A stretch of DNA of 56,482 nt from the NCBI GenBank assembly GCA_016191015.1, contig JACPPM010000184.1, positions 1 through 56,482 of the forward strand, written 5' to 3'. The DNA comes from Acidobacteriota bacterium (GTDB taxonomy: Bacteria; Acidobacteriota; CAIWXX01). The position numbers were made by a program, and so were the translations under genes. A model generated the notes under the pieces. It ran no database searches, was not told where the DNA came from, and worked only from the letters and a program-made list of their open reading frames with translations. Shown here in pieces: positions 21,601 through 30,568 of the stretch; positions within the stretch are counted from its first letter, which is position 1; each line of letters starts with the position of its first letter.

Positions 21601-24352
21601 GCTCGCTGTTGTCGGAGAACCCCGACGCATTGGATCGGTACTCGCCCCTGATGACCGCGTGGCCTTTGATCACGTAGCCGGCGCCAGTGGCCATGGCCAC
21701 GCCATCACGGAAACCGGTCATGCAGTCGATGTGACCGTTGACGTACGCCGCATCGTAGACGGCAATGAAGCCTTTGAAATCGCCGAGCGAGAACGGCATC
21801 ACACGGCCGTTCTTGGCCATTCTCGTCTTGATCGCTGCCTCGATTTCCTCAGGGTATCTGAACCCTTCGCGTGAGTCCCAGTTGGCGTGGATCTCGCCGT
21901 ACGAGCTGGACGTGGATGCAGTGGCGGCGGGACTGCCGCACAGAGCGGGGATCTTCCAGGCCGGCCCTTTCTGAACCTTGAGTTTCAGATTCACGCCGGT
22001 CGCACCGGCGTCGCCTTCCCAGATATCCGTTGCCGTGCCGCTAAACCCGGCGGGCTTGACGAGAATGTCAGCAGAGACCCATGCGATCTCATTCCTCTGC
22101 GCGTCACGGACCGTGACAGAGACGCTCTTCATCAGCGCGGTGGGTTTGCCATTCGGGAAAAATTCCGCGCGTGGGAGGAACTGCATCTTCGCCGATGTAG
22201 TGGGGGTTTGCCCGGCGCCATTGCGGGGCTCCTCGGCTTTGTCCTGGATGACCTCGGCGCCTCCCCACGAGAAATACCTCGCCTGGGCCGCGACCGTGGG
22301 AGGCAGGTCAACCGAGACGGGGAAGATCTCGGTCACGACGACCTCCCCCTGGACTTTCAGCGTCGGCTTGCCAGCGACGGGTGGTGGCGCGGTCTGTTGA
22401 TCTCCTTCGACCGTGACGATCACTTCGTCGCTTCTCCCTACTCTCACAACCGTCGTGCCATCAGGGAAGTTCGACCATACCTCGGCGTGGACGTGGTGCT
22501 CCTCCGTTTTTCCAGCTGTCCCCGGCCACGAGTGGGAGAGCGTGGCGGCGAAGTTGTAGGCTTTGTCAGTGGCATCGCTCTTCAGCTGCGCGTCGTTACC
22601 GATCTGAGATCCGCTTTCGAAGAGGCGCACGGTCAGGGTCGTCCCGGCGTACCCGCGGTACTCTCCGACCAAGCGGTGAAAGGCTCGCGCCGAGACCGTC
22701 AGATCGACCTTTTGCGCGGGGTTGACCCTCGTCGTCTTGCCGGAAAGCCGCAACGGCACGAGGCCCTCGATGGGAGCCGTGCCCGCGAGCGTCGCCGGAT
22801 CTGTGATGAGATACCAGAGGGCGATCTGGTCGACGACGTGCTCGTCGACAACCGGCACAGGCGACCGAACATTGGCACGTTTGGCGAGGAAGAAGTTGCT
22901 GGCTGTTCGATCGGCCTCACCGTACTGTCCGGCGAACCCTCTCCAATCGGCGACAAAAGCCTTGAGGGTGTTGAGGGGCTGCTTCTCCGTATCGAAGCCT
23001 TCGGCACGGTAGAGCTCGATGAGAGCGCCGGCCACGACATCTTCGGTCCAGGAGCCCGGGTTACCCCGGTGGCGAGTCTGCTGGCACTCTGCCAGCAACC
23101 CGCGCGCCACGTTTCGGCGAACGTCTCCGTCCGTGTCCATCCAGTTTGCCCCGCTGCTGATCCGCAGGCCGCTGACACCGGCGAGCGCTCGGCCGAGGAG
23201 ATGGCTGCCGACGAAATGGCCCAACGCCTCCTCCCATCCCATCCACTCGCACGGGCAGAGCAGTCCAAAGGAGTGGCCCGTGGGGCAGGCCGTGCCGTCC
23301 GGTCGCGTGCCGCCGGACCGCCAGCCGGTCCGGTAGGCAGTCTCGTGCATCCACTCGTGCAGGAGAGTGTCGCCGTGGGTCGGTTCACGGATGTCGAATC
23401 TCGGGCCGAGGGCGATTCTCGTGGTCTCGTACCAGACATTCCTCCTCAGACGCTCCTGCCGCCACTGCGCGATCGTTTCGACGGGGTCGGTGAAGACATT
23501 GACCGCCGAGATGGTTCCTGCGTCGGGGATGCCCACGTACTGAAGGCTCTGTTCGAGCTCCCTCCGGATGGGCTCGAGCCACGGGAAGCTGTTGAAATCG
23601 AGGCGCACCTCTGTCGCACCACCCGCCTGTGAGAGGACGCGCTGGAGCACGCGTAAGGTCGTTTGAACGGGATTCCCATCCGTATCGGGCATCGTCACAT
23701 CCAAGGTACCCTCGACCTCCAAGGGCCGATCGGCGTCGAGGAAATGCTCGCCGAAGGCCAGGATCACGGTGGAGTGGCCCTGGGCGAACTGGTCCGGTCG
23801 AATGCGGCCCGCCGGCACCTCTCTGTTCGCAGGCGGCATGAAGCCTCGGCTGATCACCTCGGGAGCGGCATCCACCCAGTCCCGGCCGTCGTTGACCCTC
23901 GCGCGGACGAGTATCTCTCGAAACTCGACACTCCATGTGTTGCTGTAGTCTTTGTAGATCGGGGACAGTGGGTCGGCAAACCTCATTCCTTCCCGGTTGG
24001 ACGTGTGCCAGCCGACATTGGGATTGGCCGAATTGTCCACCACGAACCTGACGTACGGGAAGAATTGCACATCCACCAGGTTGTTGGGGACAGTGTAGGT
24101 CCCTCTGAAGAGATTCCCGGAACGGGTGAGGGTGAGGGCGCCTGTGCCCGGGGGGAGCGTGACAACGTGGCCGTCCATGCCCTTGCACTCGAAGTCAACG
24201 ATGGCTTGCTGGATGAAGCCAGGGCGCGGTTCCTGCGCGGTGATCTGGAAAGAGATGGTCCGGTCGGCATAGGCCGCCGCGGCGGAGAAGGCGGAGGCAA
24301 GTGTGGCGAGGAGGAAGATCAATGGATTGACCAAGGCCGAATTCGTCTTCAT
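18695..24352 (-). CDS. giant (1,885 aa) secreted multidomain protein with HEXXH zincin-like motif and Ig/PKD-like repeats
   Basis: Signal peptide MKTNSALVNPLIFLLATLASAFSAAAAYA; LLHEWMHETAYRTGW (HEWMH at 23345-23359) then WMGWEEALGHF; repeated beta-rich segments. Confidence 0.75.
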   Translation of the reverse strand: MKTNSALVNPLIFLLATLASAFSAAAAYADRTISFQITAQEPRPGFIQQAIVDFECKGMDGHVVTLPPGTGALTLTRSGNLFRGTYTVPNNLVDVQFFPYVRFVVDNSANPNVGWHTSNREGMRFADPLSPIYKDYSNTWSVEFREILVRARVNDGRDWVDAAPEVISRGFMPPANREVPAGRIRPDQFAQGHSTVILAFGEHFLDADRPLEVEGTLDVTMPDTDGNPVQTTLRVLQRVLSQAGGATEVRLDFNSFPWLEPIRRELEQSLQYVGIPDAGTISAVNVFTDPVETIAQWRQERLRRNVWYETTRIALGPRFDIREPTHGDTLLHEWMHETAYRTGWRSGGTRPDGTACPTGHSFGLLCPCEWMGWEEALGHFVGSHLLGRALAGVSGLRISSGANWMDTDGDVRRNVARGLLAECQQTRHRGNPGSWTEDVVAGALIELYRAEGFDTEKQPLNTLKAFVADWRGFAGQYGEADRTASNFFLAKRANVRSPVPVVDEHVVDQIALWYLITDPATLAGTAPIEGLVPLRLSGKTTRVNPAQKVDLTVSARAFHRLVGEYRGYAGTTLTVRLFESGSQIGNDAQLKSDATDKAYNFAATLSHSWPGTAGKTEEHHVHAEVWSNFPDGTTVVRVGRSDEVIVTVEGDQQTAPPPVAGKPTLKVQGEVVVTEIFPVSVDLPPTVAAQARYFSWGGAEVIQDKAEEPRNGAGQTPTTSAKMQFLPRAEFFPNGKPTALMKSVSVTVRDAQRNEIAWVSADILVKPAGFSGTATDIWEGDAGATGVNLKLKVQKGPAWKIPALCGSPAATASTSSSYGEIHANWDSREGFRYPEEIEAAIKTRMAKNGRVMPFSLGDFKGFIAVYDAAYVNGHIDCMTGFRDGVAMATGAGYVIKGHAVIRGEYRSNASGFSDNSERAWVEAQTKAIEAEGKGILAGLTISAVPNFVRTPYKGRPPDAAAPSLRLVLSPEKRKLRPGEEVALEAVIDNLRPDDGTPTFAWTGASGTGNAATYIATTLGKNMVAVTARLSTVTLGPVTAEFDVIRPTVSIARVSPPGPAVTIGGPVQLEARVMWAGAPLAGSFTLRWEPLEEHPFTPQESASLTTTVRFTKPGTTAVWVSVLEQRAGTLRTVAESDRLEIPVSAPEVQIGFSPASPYVGDEVRARASVPGLGAGTAVDFRWQLGTNGRTVSESQDSADLVFVPADARAVSVTVDARIAGSGEDIGTKTASITARPREVRVSVLGPGGAIAAGANVAMLASVSPEPRTAFRYVWMPTGCSIVGGGAGSEATFSRSDAGSCEVTVKVEDSRYGFELGRGSARFDVTISAADIRDAQMKTLIEEKTGEAERLIAAGSSAEAASVVTELSKIDQRAAIVIANELAAKAKQAAKEAEARRDFDTARELFGIPALVGVHDMEAARGVSNAPVYAERWRTVQRLVTEAAAFLDRTLVWSASKKIDEIRVYEGQLPPPVSALAQGVINRYESALMFYQVAVDDARKRYASFYAARQWDSAIAMLSTLKQRELFPEDLRWADKAISDAQDMRSRDVAIRPATIEPPAPPAVVTSGAGGGTPPRSGKKGYWRLVERKLGKTPSTHQCYPSEVLGGEGNLTVNTRSVCGEDGIVTVLVKWTPPPEILVPGEKLHIDSTLTPKVVRTARGIAVSLTAYIDYVAVGCGGVGPGFIRLTEYYAAGYGKAGGVGTGEAVVPGFGALGSKEAGRIQIKLCSESWHQYYIYQWIDDFVPEQTSRKEPPVVEKPASTAGTSASIADNYNGGGVRGDARCSLSFSLSRPHLITQIETYHWNSGHGARGGTIGLKRTDGTIHGPWPVKTYGGQGGAPDVYWRVTPGVVIPAGTYFVIDSDSATWSNNDQSNGCGFAKVEGGAAGE

Positions 24353-24795
24353 GTTGCCTCCATCACCCCCCCAGCGCGGTCAATCGGACGGGCTCCTGCC
24401 CGGCCATCATGGGCTGAGGAAGGCTGCTTTTGCGGACTGTCCAAGGGATGAGCATTGCTTGTGCGGCCGATCTGTCGGAATACTACCGATGTAGCAAAAC
24501 GAGAATGGCCGCTGCGCCGCGCCGCGGACCGTGAAGACGCGAGGAAGTATGGGATCGAGCTACGGACTTGTCAACTGACTCCATGGCTGTCTGAGATTCG
24601 GAGCTCGCAGCCGAACGATCGCGAATGGCGGCTCAGCTTGAATCCGCTCGCCTTCACTCGCGGCTCCGATCAAACCGGCGCCATCCGCGAGTCAATCCGT
24701 GGAACTGCAGTTTCCGGCACTTTGCCGTTGCCGTGCGGCCGACGTTTCCGCTTGCACCCGCTCGGGGTGCCACCGCCCTGGCCGCGCTTCGGCTC

Positions 24796-25152
24796 TCATT
24801 TTCGCAGTTTCAGTGAGGACGCGACCTCGGAGAGTTGTTTGTCGAGCGTCCAGACTGTGGAATGGGACAGCAAGGCGGAGGCGAGCAAGTGTACGTCTAT
24901 CCAGCCGATGCCGCAGCCCCACAATCGTCTGGATTCGAGGAGACCAAGGGCTTCCTGGTGTTCCGCGAGGCGTGCTTCTGGAAGCTCCCGCAGGAGGCGG
25001 AGAATCTCGGTCCGGTTTCTCAGAGTGCCACAGGCCAATTCCCCAATGATGAATGGGTGGGTAAGAACCTCGTCCTGCTGAAGCAGGACTGTGAGCTCGG
25101 CGTTTCCGTTTCGTAGATGATCGATCCAGACCGAGGTGTCCACCAGGATCAT
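24796..25152 (-). CDS. vapC: PIN-domain toxin
   Basis: MILVDTSVWIDHLRNGN...GWIDVHLLASALL...LWTLDKQL-type pattern. Confidence 0.88.
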   Translation of the reverse strand: MILVDTSVWIDHLRNGNAELTVLLQQDEVLTHPFIIGELACGTLRNRTEILRLLRELPEARLAEHQEALGLLESRRLWGCGIGWIDVHLLASALLSHSTVWTLDKQLSEVASSLKLRK

Positions 25153-25349
25153 GAAGTGTTGTCCCGCCGGCGTCTGGGGATGGGTCGGAGCTTTGGTTCG
25201 GTTGCTCCCAGCTCAGCCAACCGTCGGGCACTCTCCCTCGCGATAAGAGTCTCGAGGCCCATTCGAACCAGTGAGGTCTTCTCGGTTACGCCGGTGAGGC
25301 GAGCCGCTTTCTTGACGAGGTCTTCGTCTATATTTAGTGTTGTCCTCAT
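25149..25349 (-). CDS. vapB: VapB-type antitoxin
   Basis: MRTTLNIDEDLVKKAARLTGVTEKTSLVRMGLETLIARES; 4-nt ATGA overlap with vapC. Confidence 0.85.
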   Translation of the reverse strand: MRTTLNIDEDLVKKAARLTGVTEKTSLVRMGLETLIARESARRLAELGATEPKLRPIPRRRRDNTS

Positions 25350-25458
25350 ATGCATAATGATGCTCCATTTATGCAGCACGGTCAAGAGTCACGAGAAGTC
25401 AGCAATGCCGGACCAGAGTCGCCCGATAGACGCGTCAGCGATCGGCGCCGGGATCTGC

Positions 25459-25923
25459 CTACGAGCGCGGCGCTGGCGGCCCGCCGGCTCGAACACCCTG
25501 CATGATGAGATTATCGAGCTTGGTTCGCTGAGCCTCGTCGCAGATCGAGCGCAGCTGGGCGAGGTGACGGTAGACCAGCATGTCGATCTCGGATTGGAGG
25601 CGGCCGATGTCCTCGGACTTCCGTTGAAGGATCGACCCCTCCACATCCGGCTGCGTGAGCGACCCGAAAAATTCCAGCTTTTTCTGCCTCATCTGATCCA
25701 ACAGGGCCTGGCGTTCCCGGTGATGAATTTGGAGGAGCTTCTCGAACTCCCGCCTCTGGTCGCCAGTAAGTCGCAGCTCCCTGACAAGGAACTCGGGTCC
25801 AGGGCCCTCGCCTCCCGGCGGCAGTGGCCTGCCGCTCATGAGCAGGAGCGCGACCAGGACTATATTGGACGCAGCCAGGGCAATGATGATTCCCCAGGTC
25901 CAGTAGCGATGCATTGCTCTCAC
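25459..25923 (-). CDS. Spy/CpxP-like periplasmic (heavy-metal sensor type) protein
   Basis: RELRLTGDQRREFEKLLQIHHRERQALLDQMRQKKLEFF; N-terminal TM. Confidence 0.65.
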   Translation of the reverse strand: MRAMHRYWTWGIIIALAASNIVLVALLLMSGRPLPPGGEGPGPEFLVRELRLTGDQRREFEKLLQIHHRERQALLDQMRQKKLEFFGSLTQPDVEGSILQRKSEDIGRLQSEIDMLVYRHLAQLRSICDEAQRTKLDNLIMQGVRAGGPPAPRS

Positions 25924-26267
25924 TCCTCTCCCAGGAGATCGTAAACATTACGTGCCGCGGGATCAGTGCTGAGACTGTAGTAGGCCGCAAACTGATTCAG
26001 CCCGGACTCGGAGACGGCATCGGCGGGCGTGCGATACGCCAGAACAAGCGCCGCCGCATCAAGAAGGAGAACGAAGAAAACGAGCGGGAGTGCCCAGGCC
26101 GGTACCGGGCGGAATGCCCACAAGGTGGGTGCCACCGACTCCTGCTTCTGTCGCAAGCGGGATCGGACCCGCGTGAGAAAGTGTGGATCTGTCTGAACCG
26201 AGGCGATTTCGCGCGCGGTTTCCAAAACCTCGCCGACAAGTTTCTCGATTTCCCGATCGTTCTTCAT
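25920..26267 (-). CDS. single-TM protein, candidate anti-sigma factor
   Basis: cytoplasmic helix + TM (AWALPLVFFVLLLDAAALVLAY), immediately downstream of ECF sigma gene, ATGA overlap with next gene. Confidence 0.55.
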   Translation of the reverse strand: MKNDREIEKLVGEVLETAREIASVQTDPHFLTRVRSRLRQKQESVAPTLWAFRPVPAWALPLVFFVLLLDAAALVLAYRTPADAVSESGLNQFAAYYSLSTDPAARNVYDLLGEE

Positions 26268-26272
26268 ACCTA

Positions 26273-26854
26273 CTATCCTAGACGATTTTCGTCTCCAGAA
26301 CTTGCGCCCTTGAAATGCCGGCGAAGCCTCTCGCGGAGCTCCTTCCGGGCCCGGAAGATCAACGATTCGACCGCAGAAACGGTCGTCTGCAGAACCTCGG
26401 CGATCTCCTCATAACTCAGTCCATCCACATCGCACAGCGTGTAGGCGAGGCGCTGTTTTGCGGGCAGGCTGTCGATTGCGGCGAAGAGGAGCAGGGCCCG
26501 CTCCTTGTGCTCCAGGGCGATCCCGGGGTGATCGAACGTCGCCGAAGGCAGATCAAGGGCCCGGTCATTCTCGAAGAGGCTGACCAAGATTCCCGATCGC
26601 TTCTTGCGCTTCCGGGACTTGATGAGATCGAGGCATTTATGGACCGTGATCCGATAGATCCACGTCTCCAGCTTCGACTGTCCCTTGAACCCCTCGATCG
26701 ATCTCCAGACCTCGACGAACACATCCTGAGCCACCTCGTCCGCATCATAGGAGTTCCTCAGGAATGACAAGGCCACGCTGTACACCCGATCCTTCTGCTC
26801 GTTGACGAGGCGATCGAACTCTTCGTCCGTAAGGTGTGGTTGGCGGTCTTCCAT
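26273..26854 (-). CDS. ECF RNA polymerase sigma factor
   Basis: YSVALSFLRNSYDADEVAQDVFVEVWRSI; YRITVHKCLDLIKSRKRKK; LSYEEIAEVLQTTVSAVESLIFRARKELRERL. Confidence 0.92.
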   Translation of the reverse strand: MEDRQPHLTDEEFDRLVNEQKDRVYSVALSFLRNSYDADEVAQDVFVEVWRSIEGFKGQSKLETWIYRITVHKCLDLIKSRKRKKRSGILVSLFENDRALDLPSATFDHPGIALEHKERALLLFAAIDSLPAKQRLAYTLCDVDGLSYEEIAEVLQTTVSAVESLIFRARKELRERLRRHFKGASSGDENRLG

Positions 26855-26939
26855 CCTGAGCCTCTGTTCTTCGGTCGCCTCGTCACGTCCGCCGCGGTCA
26901 TCGGAACGCAGTGCGTTGCAGAACAAGAAGTATACGCCA

Positions 26940-28292
26940 CTAGGGTCGGGCGGCTACCATGCGCAACCTACGCCTCCGGCCGATCGCCTGCAGCAGATGC
27001 GACCATCCGAAGACGGCCATGGGGGCGAGCACGGTGACATAGCGATTGATGTCATGACGGATATCGGGGAGGCTATCGGCCACGGTCCTGTACGACCTCA
27101 TGGGGATCCCGCCGATTTCCGACAGCTCGCCACGGCCGGCATCCAAATACATCGCGGTGGGCTTGACAAGATAGAGGCTCAGGAGCAGAGCGCTCCCTAT
27201 GGCGAGGGCAACGGCCCAGCGTTCCCGCCGAAGACACAGGCTCACGAGACCGATCACGATCAGTGGCGACCAGAAGACGATCCCGGAGCGCGGGTGGATC
27301 AGATTCGCCAGAATGAACGTGGGGTCAAAAGCGATGCGGTTGATGTCACCCTTGAGGACGCCGAGGTGAAATGGCGTTCCGAACTGATGAGAGTTGTACA
27401 TGAGAAGCCCGGCCATCGCGACGCCGAAACCGGCGGCGAACTGCCAGGCGAGTTGGCGCTTGGGGCCCAGCACGATGGCCCCAAAGGCGACCATCGCCAG
27501 AAGCACGGTTTCGATTCGAGTGAGCACCAGGAGCCCGGAGCACAGGCCGGCCAGGGCACCGTTCCACCTGCCATCGTCAGTCCAGCATCTGTAATAGAGA
27601 TAGGAGAAGAGCGCGCTGTAGCCGAAGGCTGCCAGGGTGGCATACGTCGGAGTGCCAACAATATTGTGGATGAAGATGGGCGAGGTCACCACCAGGATCA
27701 GTGCGAGCGAAGTTCCGCCGATCGGGCTCCCGCATCGCCGTGCCGCCTTGTGGATGAAGACGATCCCCAGAACGAACATCGTGTAACTGGTCGAGATCAG
27801 CGCCAGGAGCAGGGTCCACTCAATCCAAGCGCCGGTCGCCGGCACGAAGAAGCTCTTGAAGGGGACGTTCGCCACCCGCAGGGGCGCCGGCGGCAACTGC
27901 ATCGCGTCGGGTCCGTCAGGAGGACCCTTCCGTCCATCACCCACATCCGGCCAGTGGATGCGTTGTGTTTGCACGAATGGTTTCACAGAGACCGCGATCG
28001 CTGAGTACGCGATCGCGGCGGTCAACGGGTATCCAGGCGACCGCTGCTCGACGAAATGCAGATTCGAAACCAGGGGTGGTGCCTGAGGCGAGACCAGCTT
28101 CTGCAGAATCGAGTAGTAGTCGACGCCATCGGTGACGAGGTTCGCGCGGGCCGAGCTCCAGACGATCCACGTGAGGCCGATCCCGATCAGGAGGCTGATC
28201 GTAACATCTGCAGCCCGGAGCTTGAAACGGCACAGTTCGATGTCCTCCCTCGACCCCGCCACATGTCCCCCTTTCCCCGCTGTTCGCGGCAC
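26940..28292 (-). CDS. polytopic membrane protein (glycosyltransferase-like)
   Basis: multiple hydrophobic helices; start not determined. Confidence 0.55.
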   Translation of the reverse strand: MPRTAGKGGHVAGSREDIELCRFKLRAADVTISLLIGIGLTWIVWSSARANLVTDGVDYYSILQKLVSPQAPPLVSNLHFVEQRSPGYPLTAAIAYSAIAVSVKPFVQTQRIHWPDVGDGRKGPPDGPDAMQLPPAPLRVANVPFKSFFVPATGAWIEWTLLLALISTSYTMFVLGIVFIHKAARRCGSPIGGTSLALILVVTSPIFIHNIVGTPTYATLAAFGYSALFSYLYYRCWTDDGRWNGALAGLCSGLLVLTRIETVLLAMVAFGAIVLGPKRQLAWQFAAGFGVAMAGLLMYNSHQFGTPFHLGVLKGDINRIAFDPTFILANLIHPRSGIVFWSPLIVIGLVSLCLRRERWAVALAIGSALLLSLYLVKPTAMYLDAGRGELSEIGGIPMRSYRTVADSLPDIRHDINRYVTVLAPMAVFGWSHLLQAIGRRRRLRMVAARP

Positions 28293-28622
28293 TCACTGTC
28301 TTAGACGTCGATTCGCGAAAAAACCTGCGCACGCCTGAAGCAGGCAGAACGGCTCCGCCGGGTGAGTGTCCAGGCCAGGAGCAAGAGGGTCACCTCGGAT
28401 CTGTAGACCGCTAGTTCGCTGCCCCTCCCCACAACAAGCGCCACATGCACATCCAGGCCCGTCATTCAAGCTCTTCCGGCTTTCACATTTTTGATTCTGC
28501 ATTCTCAATTCGTGAATCCGCGTGTTCCACGCGCCGATTCAGGGAGACGGTTTCCCATTGACATCGTCGGAGGGCGGACATATCGTATAATCGTCACATG
28601 GCGATCCGACGATGGAGGCAGG

Positions 28623-29030
28623 ATGCTCAAGCAACTCGAGCGAACCTTGAAGGCAACGTCCGATCGGACCCGTCTCCGTATCCTCAAGATGCTGCAGGCC
28701 GGCCCACTCTGCGTCTGCGAGGTCGTCGCAGTCCTCGGCCTGTCGCAATCGACCGTCAGCAAGCACCTGTCAATCCTGGCGAATGCGGGCCTGATCGAGG
28801 ACGACCGCAGAGGCCGGTGGACGCTCTATGCGCTGACGGCTTCCTGCGGCCGCGGAAGCTTGGGTAGGCTGCTTTCGGTGATCAATGATGGTCTCAAGGA
28901 CGATGTCATGATTCGGGCGGATGCAGTGCGACTGAAAAGCCCTCCGGTGCGAAGCCTGACGCGAGACTGTCCAGTGCCCCTCAACCGGAGATTCAGAACA
29001 AACCAAGGAGTGGCGAATGGGTTCTGCTGA
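28623..29030 (+). CDS. arsR: ArsR-family arsenic-responsive repressor
   Basis: MLKQLERTLKATSDRTRLRILKMLQAGPLCVCEVVAVLGLSQSTVSKHLSIL. Confidence 0.9.
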   Translation: MLKQLERTLKATSDRTRLRILKMLQAGPLCVCEVVAVLGLSQSTVSKHLSILANAGLIEDDRRGRWTLYALTASCGRGSLGRLLSVINDGLKDDVMIRADAVRLKSPPVRSLTRDCPVPLNRRFRTNQGVANGFC

Positions 29031-30084
29031 GGGCGTCAAGCGGCTCTCGGTTTTCGAGCGATACTTGACTCTGTGGGTGGCCGCCTGCATGGCGGTGGGG
29101 ATCGGTCTGGGAAAGCTTTTCCCGGAGTTGACGGATCTCCTCCGGCAGATGGAATTCGGCAGCGACAGCCAGATCAACGTGCCGGTCGCTCTCCTGATTT
29201 GGCTCATGATCTACCCCATGATGCTCAAGATCGATTTCTCGAGCATTCTGGACGTAGGAAAAAGACCCAGGGGAATCCTCGTCACCGTCTTTGTCAACTG
29301 GCTCGTCAAGCCCTTCTCGATGGCGCTTCTGGGGTGGGTCTTTTTCAAACACCTCTTCTTGCCCCTGATCGGACAACAGCTGGCCGATCAGTACATCGCA
29401 GGAGTCATCATTCTGGCAGCCGCGCCGTGCACGGCCATGGTCTTCGTCTGGTCCTATCTCACAAATGGTGACCCCGCCTACACACTTGTTCAGGTTTCCG
29501 TCAACGACCTCATCATGCTTGTGGCCTTCGCGCCGATTGTTACGCTTCTCGTGAGTGGCGCGAGCAACCTCACGGTACCGTTCATGGTACTCCTGTACAG
29601 CGTCATCGCGTTCATTGTCATTCCCCTCGTTCTCGGCAGCCTCAGCCGGTCAATCCTCATCCGGCTGAGAGGAGCGACCTGGTTTGAAACCAAGTACCTG
29701 CGCTTCTTTCATCCAGTGACTATCCTGGCGCTCCTCGCGACACTTGTTCTCATATTCGCATTTCAGGCCGACAATCTCACCGCGAAGTTCTTCCATGTCG
29801 TTCTGATCGCGATACCCATCCTCATTCAAGTCTATTTCAACTCGGGGTTGACTTACGGTCTGATGAGGCTCTTCCGGGTCCCGCACAACGTCGCCTCGCC
29901 CGGCGCCCTCATCGGAGCCAGCAACTTCTTCGAGCTGGCTGTGGCGACCGCCATTGCGCTGTACGGACCGGGCTCCGGTGCCGCGCTGGCGACAGTCGTC
30001 GGCGTCCTCGTGGAGGTCCCGGTCATGTTGTCGGTCTGCTCAGTGTGCAACCGGACCCGCGGCTGGTTTCCGGCCGAGGCCTGA
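29017..30084 (+). CDS. acr3: Acr3-type arsenite efflux permease
   Basis: LLIWLMIYPMMLKIDFSSI; LAAAPCTAMVFVWSYLTNGDPAYTLVQVSVNDLIML. Confidence 0.94.
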   Translation: MGSAEGVKRLSVFERYLTLWVAACMAVGIGLGKLFPELTDLLRQMEFGSDSQINVPVALLIWLMIYPMMLKIDFSSILDVGKRPRGILVTVFVNWLVKPFSMALLGWVFFKHLFLPLIGQQLADQYIAGVIILAAAPCTAMVFVWSYLTNGDPAYTLVQVSVNDLIMLVAFAPIVTLLVSGASNLTVPFMVLLYSVIAFIVIPLVLGSLSRSILIRLRGATWFETKYLRFFHPVTILALLATLVLIFAFQADNLTAKFFHVVLIAIPILIQVYFNSGLTYGLMRLFRVPHNVASPGALIGASNFFELAVATAIALYGPGSGAALATVVGVLVEVPVMLSVCSVCNRTRGWFPAEA

Positions 30085-30169
30085 CGTGGCCCATCACCTC
30101 GTCCACTATGAACCCTGTCCTGGTCGTACCACTGGCCATGCCGAAGAAGCCATGGAAAGGAGGTGCTTC

Positions 30170-30556
30170 ATGAAGAAGGTCGAATCGCTCGACCCCAGGC
30201 TCGTTGACGAATTCGTTGCACGCATCATGACTCTGCAAACGTGGAATGAGTGGGTCGAGGCGAATGACAAGTTTGAGCGCGACGGCACCCTGCAGGGTCT
30301 CCTGCAACGTCACGAACAGATTGCGAGCCGCTTCCGGGTGGCTCGGGCGGCGGGACGCGGTCTCTCGGGGGTGCTCACGAGCGAGCTGGTGCGCGTCGAG
30401 GAAAAGGTTCGTGGGAATGAGAACTTCCGGAGGCGTGAGGAATCCTTTGAAGTCCTTGCCCGCGTCATGCGACAGATCAATCAGATGCTTTCGCCGCGTC
30501 TCGGGCTCGATTTTGCCGCGCTCGCGGCGCCTCCCCGAGGCGGCTGCTGCGGATGA
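30170..30556 (+). CDS. YlbF/YmcA-like protein with C-terminal GGCCG
   Basis: helical YlbF-like pattern (LQGLLQRHEQIASRFRVARAAGR); strong SD aaaggagg at spacing 6; C-terminus PPRGGCCG. Confidence 0.65.
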   Translation: MKKVESLDPRLVDEFVARIMTLQTWNEWVEANDKFERDGTLQGLLQRHEQIASRFRVARAAGRGLSGVLTSELVRVEEKVRGNENFRRREESFEVLARVMRQINQMLSPRLGLDFAALAAPPRGGCCG

Positions 30557-30568
30557 ACGCAGGAAGCC

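Noticed and set aside
21887-23632. 581-aa plus-strand ORF
   Set aside because: Antisense of the same giant gene, no recognisable motif.
30545-30557. Selenocysteine readthrough at the TGA after GGCCG in the YlbF-like gene
   Set aside because: Downstream sequence gives no conserved extension and no SECIS-like hairpin was evident by eye.
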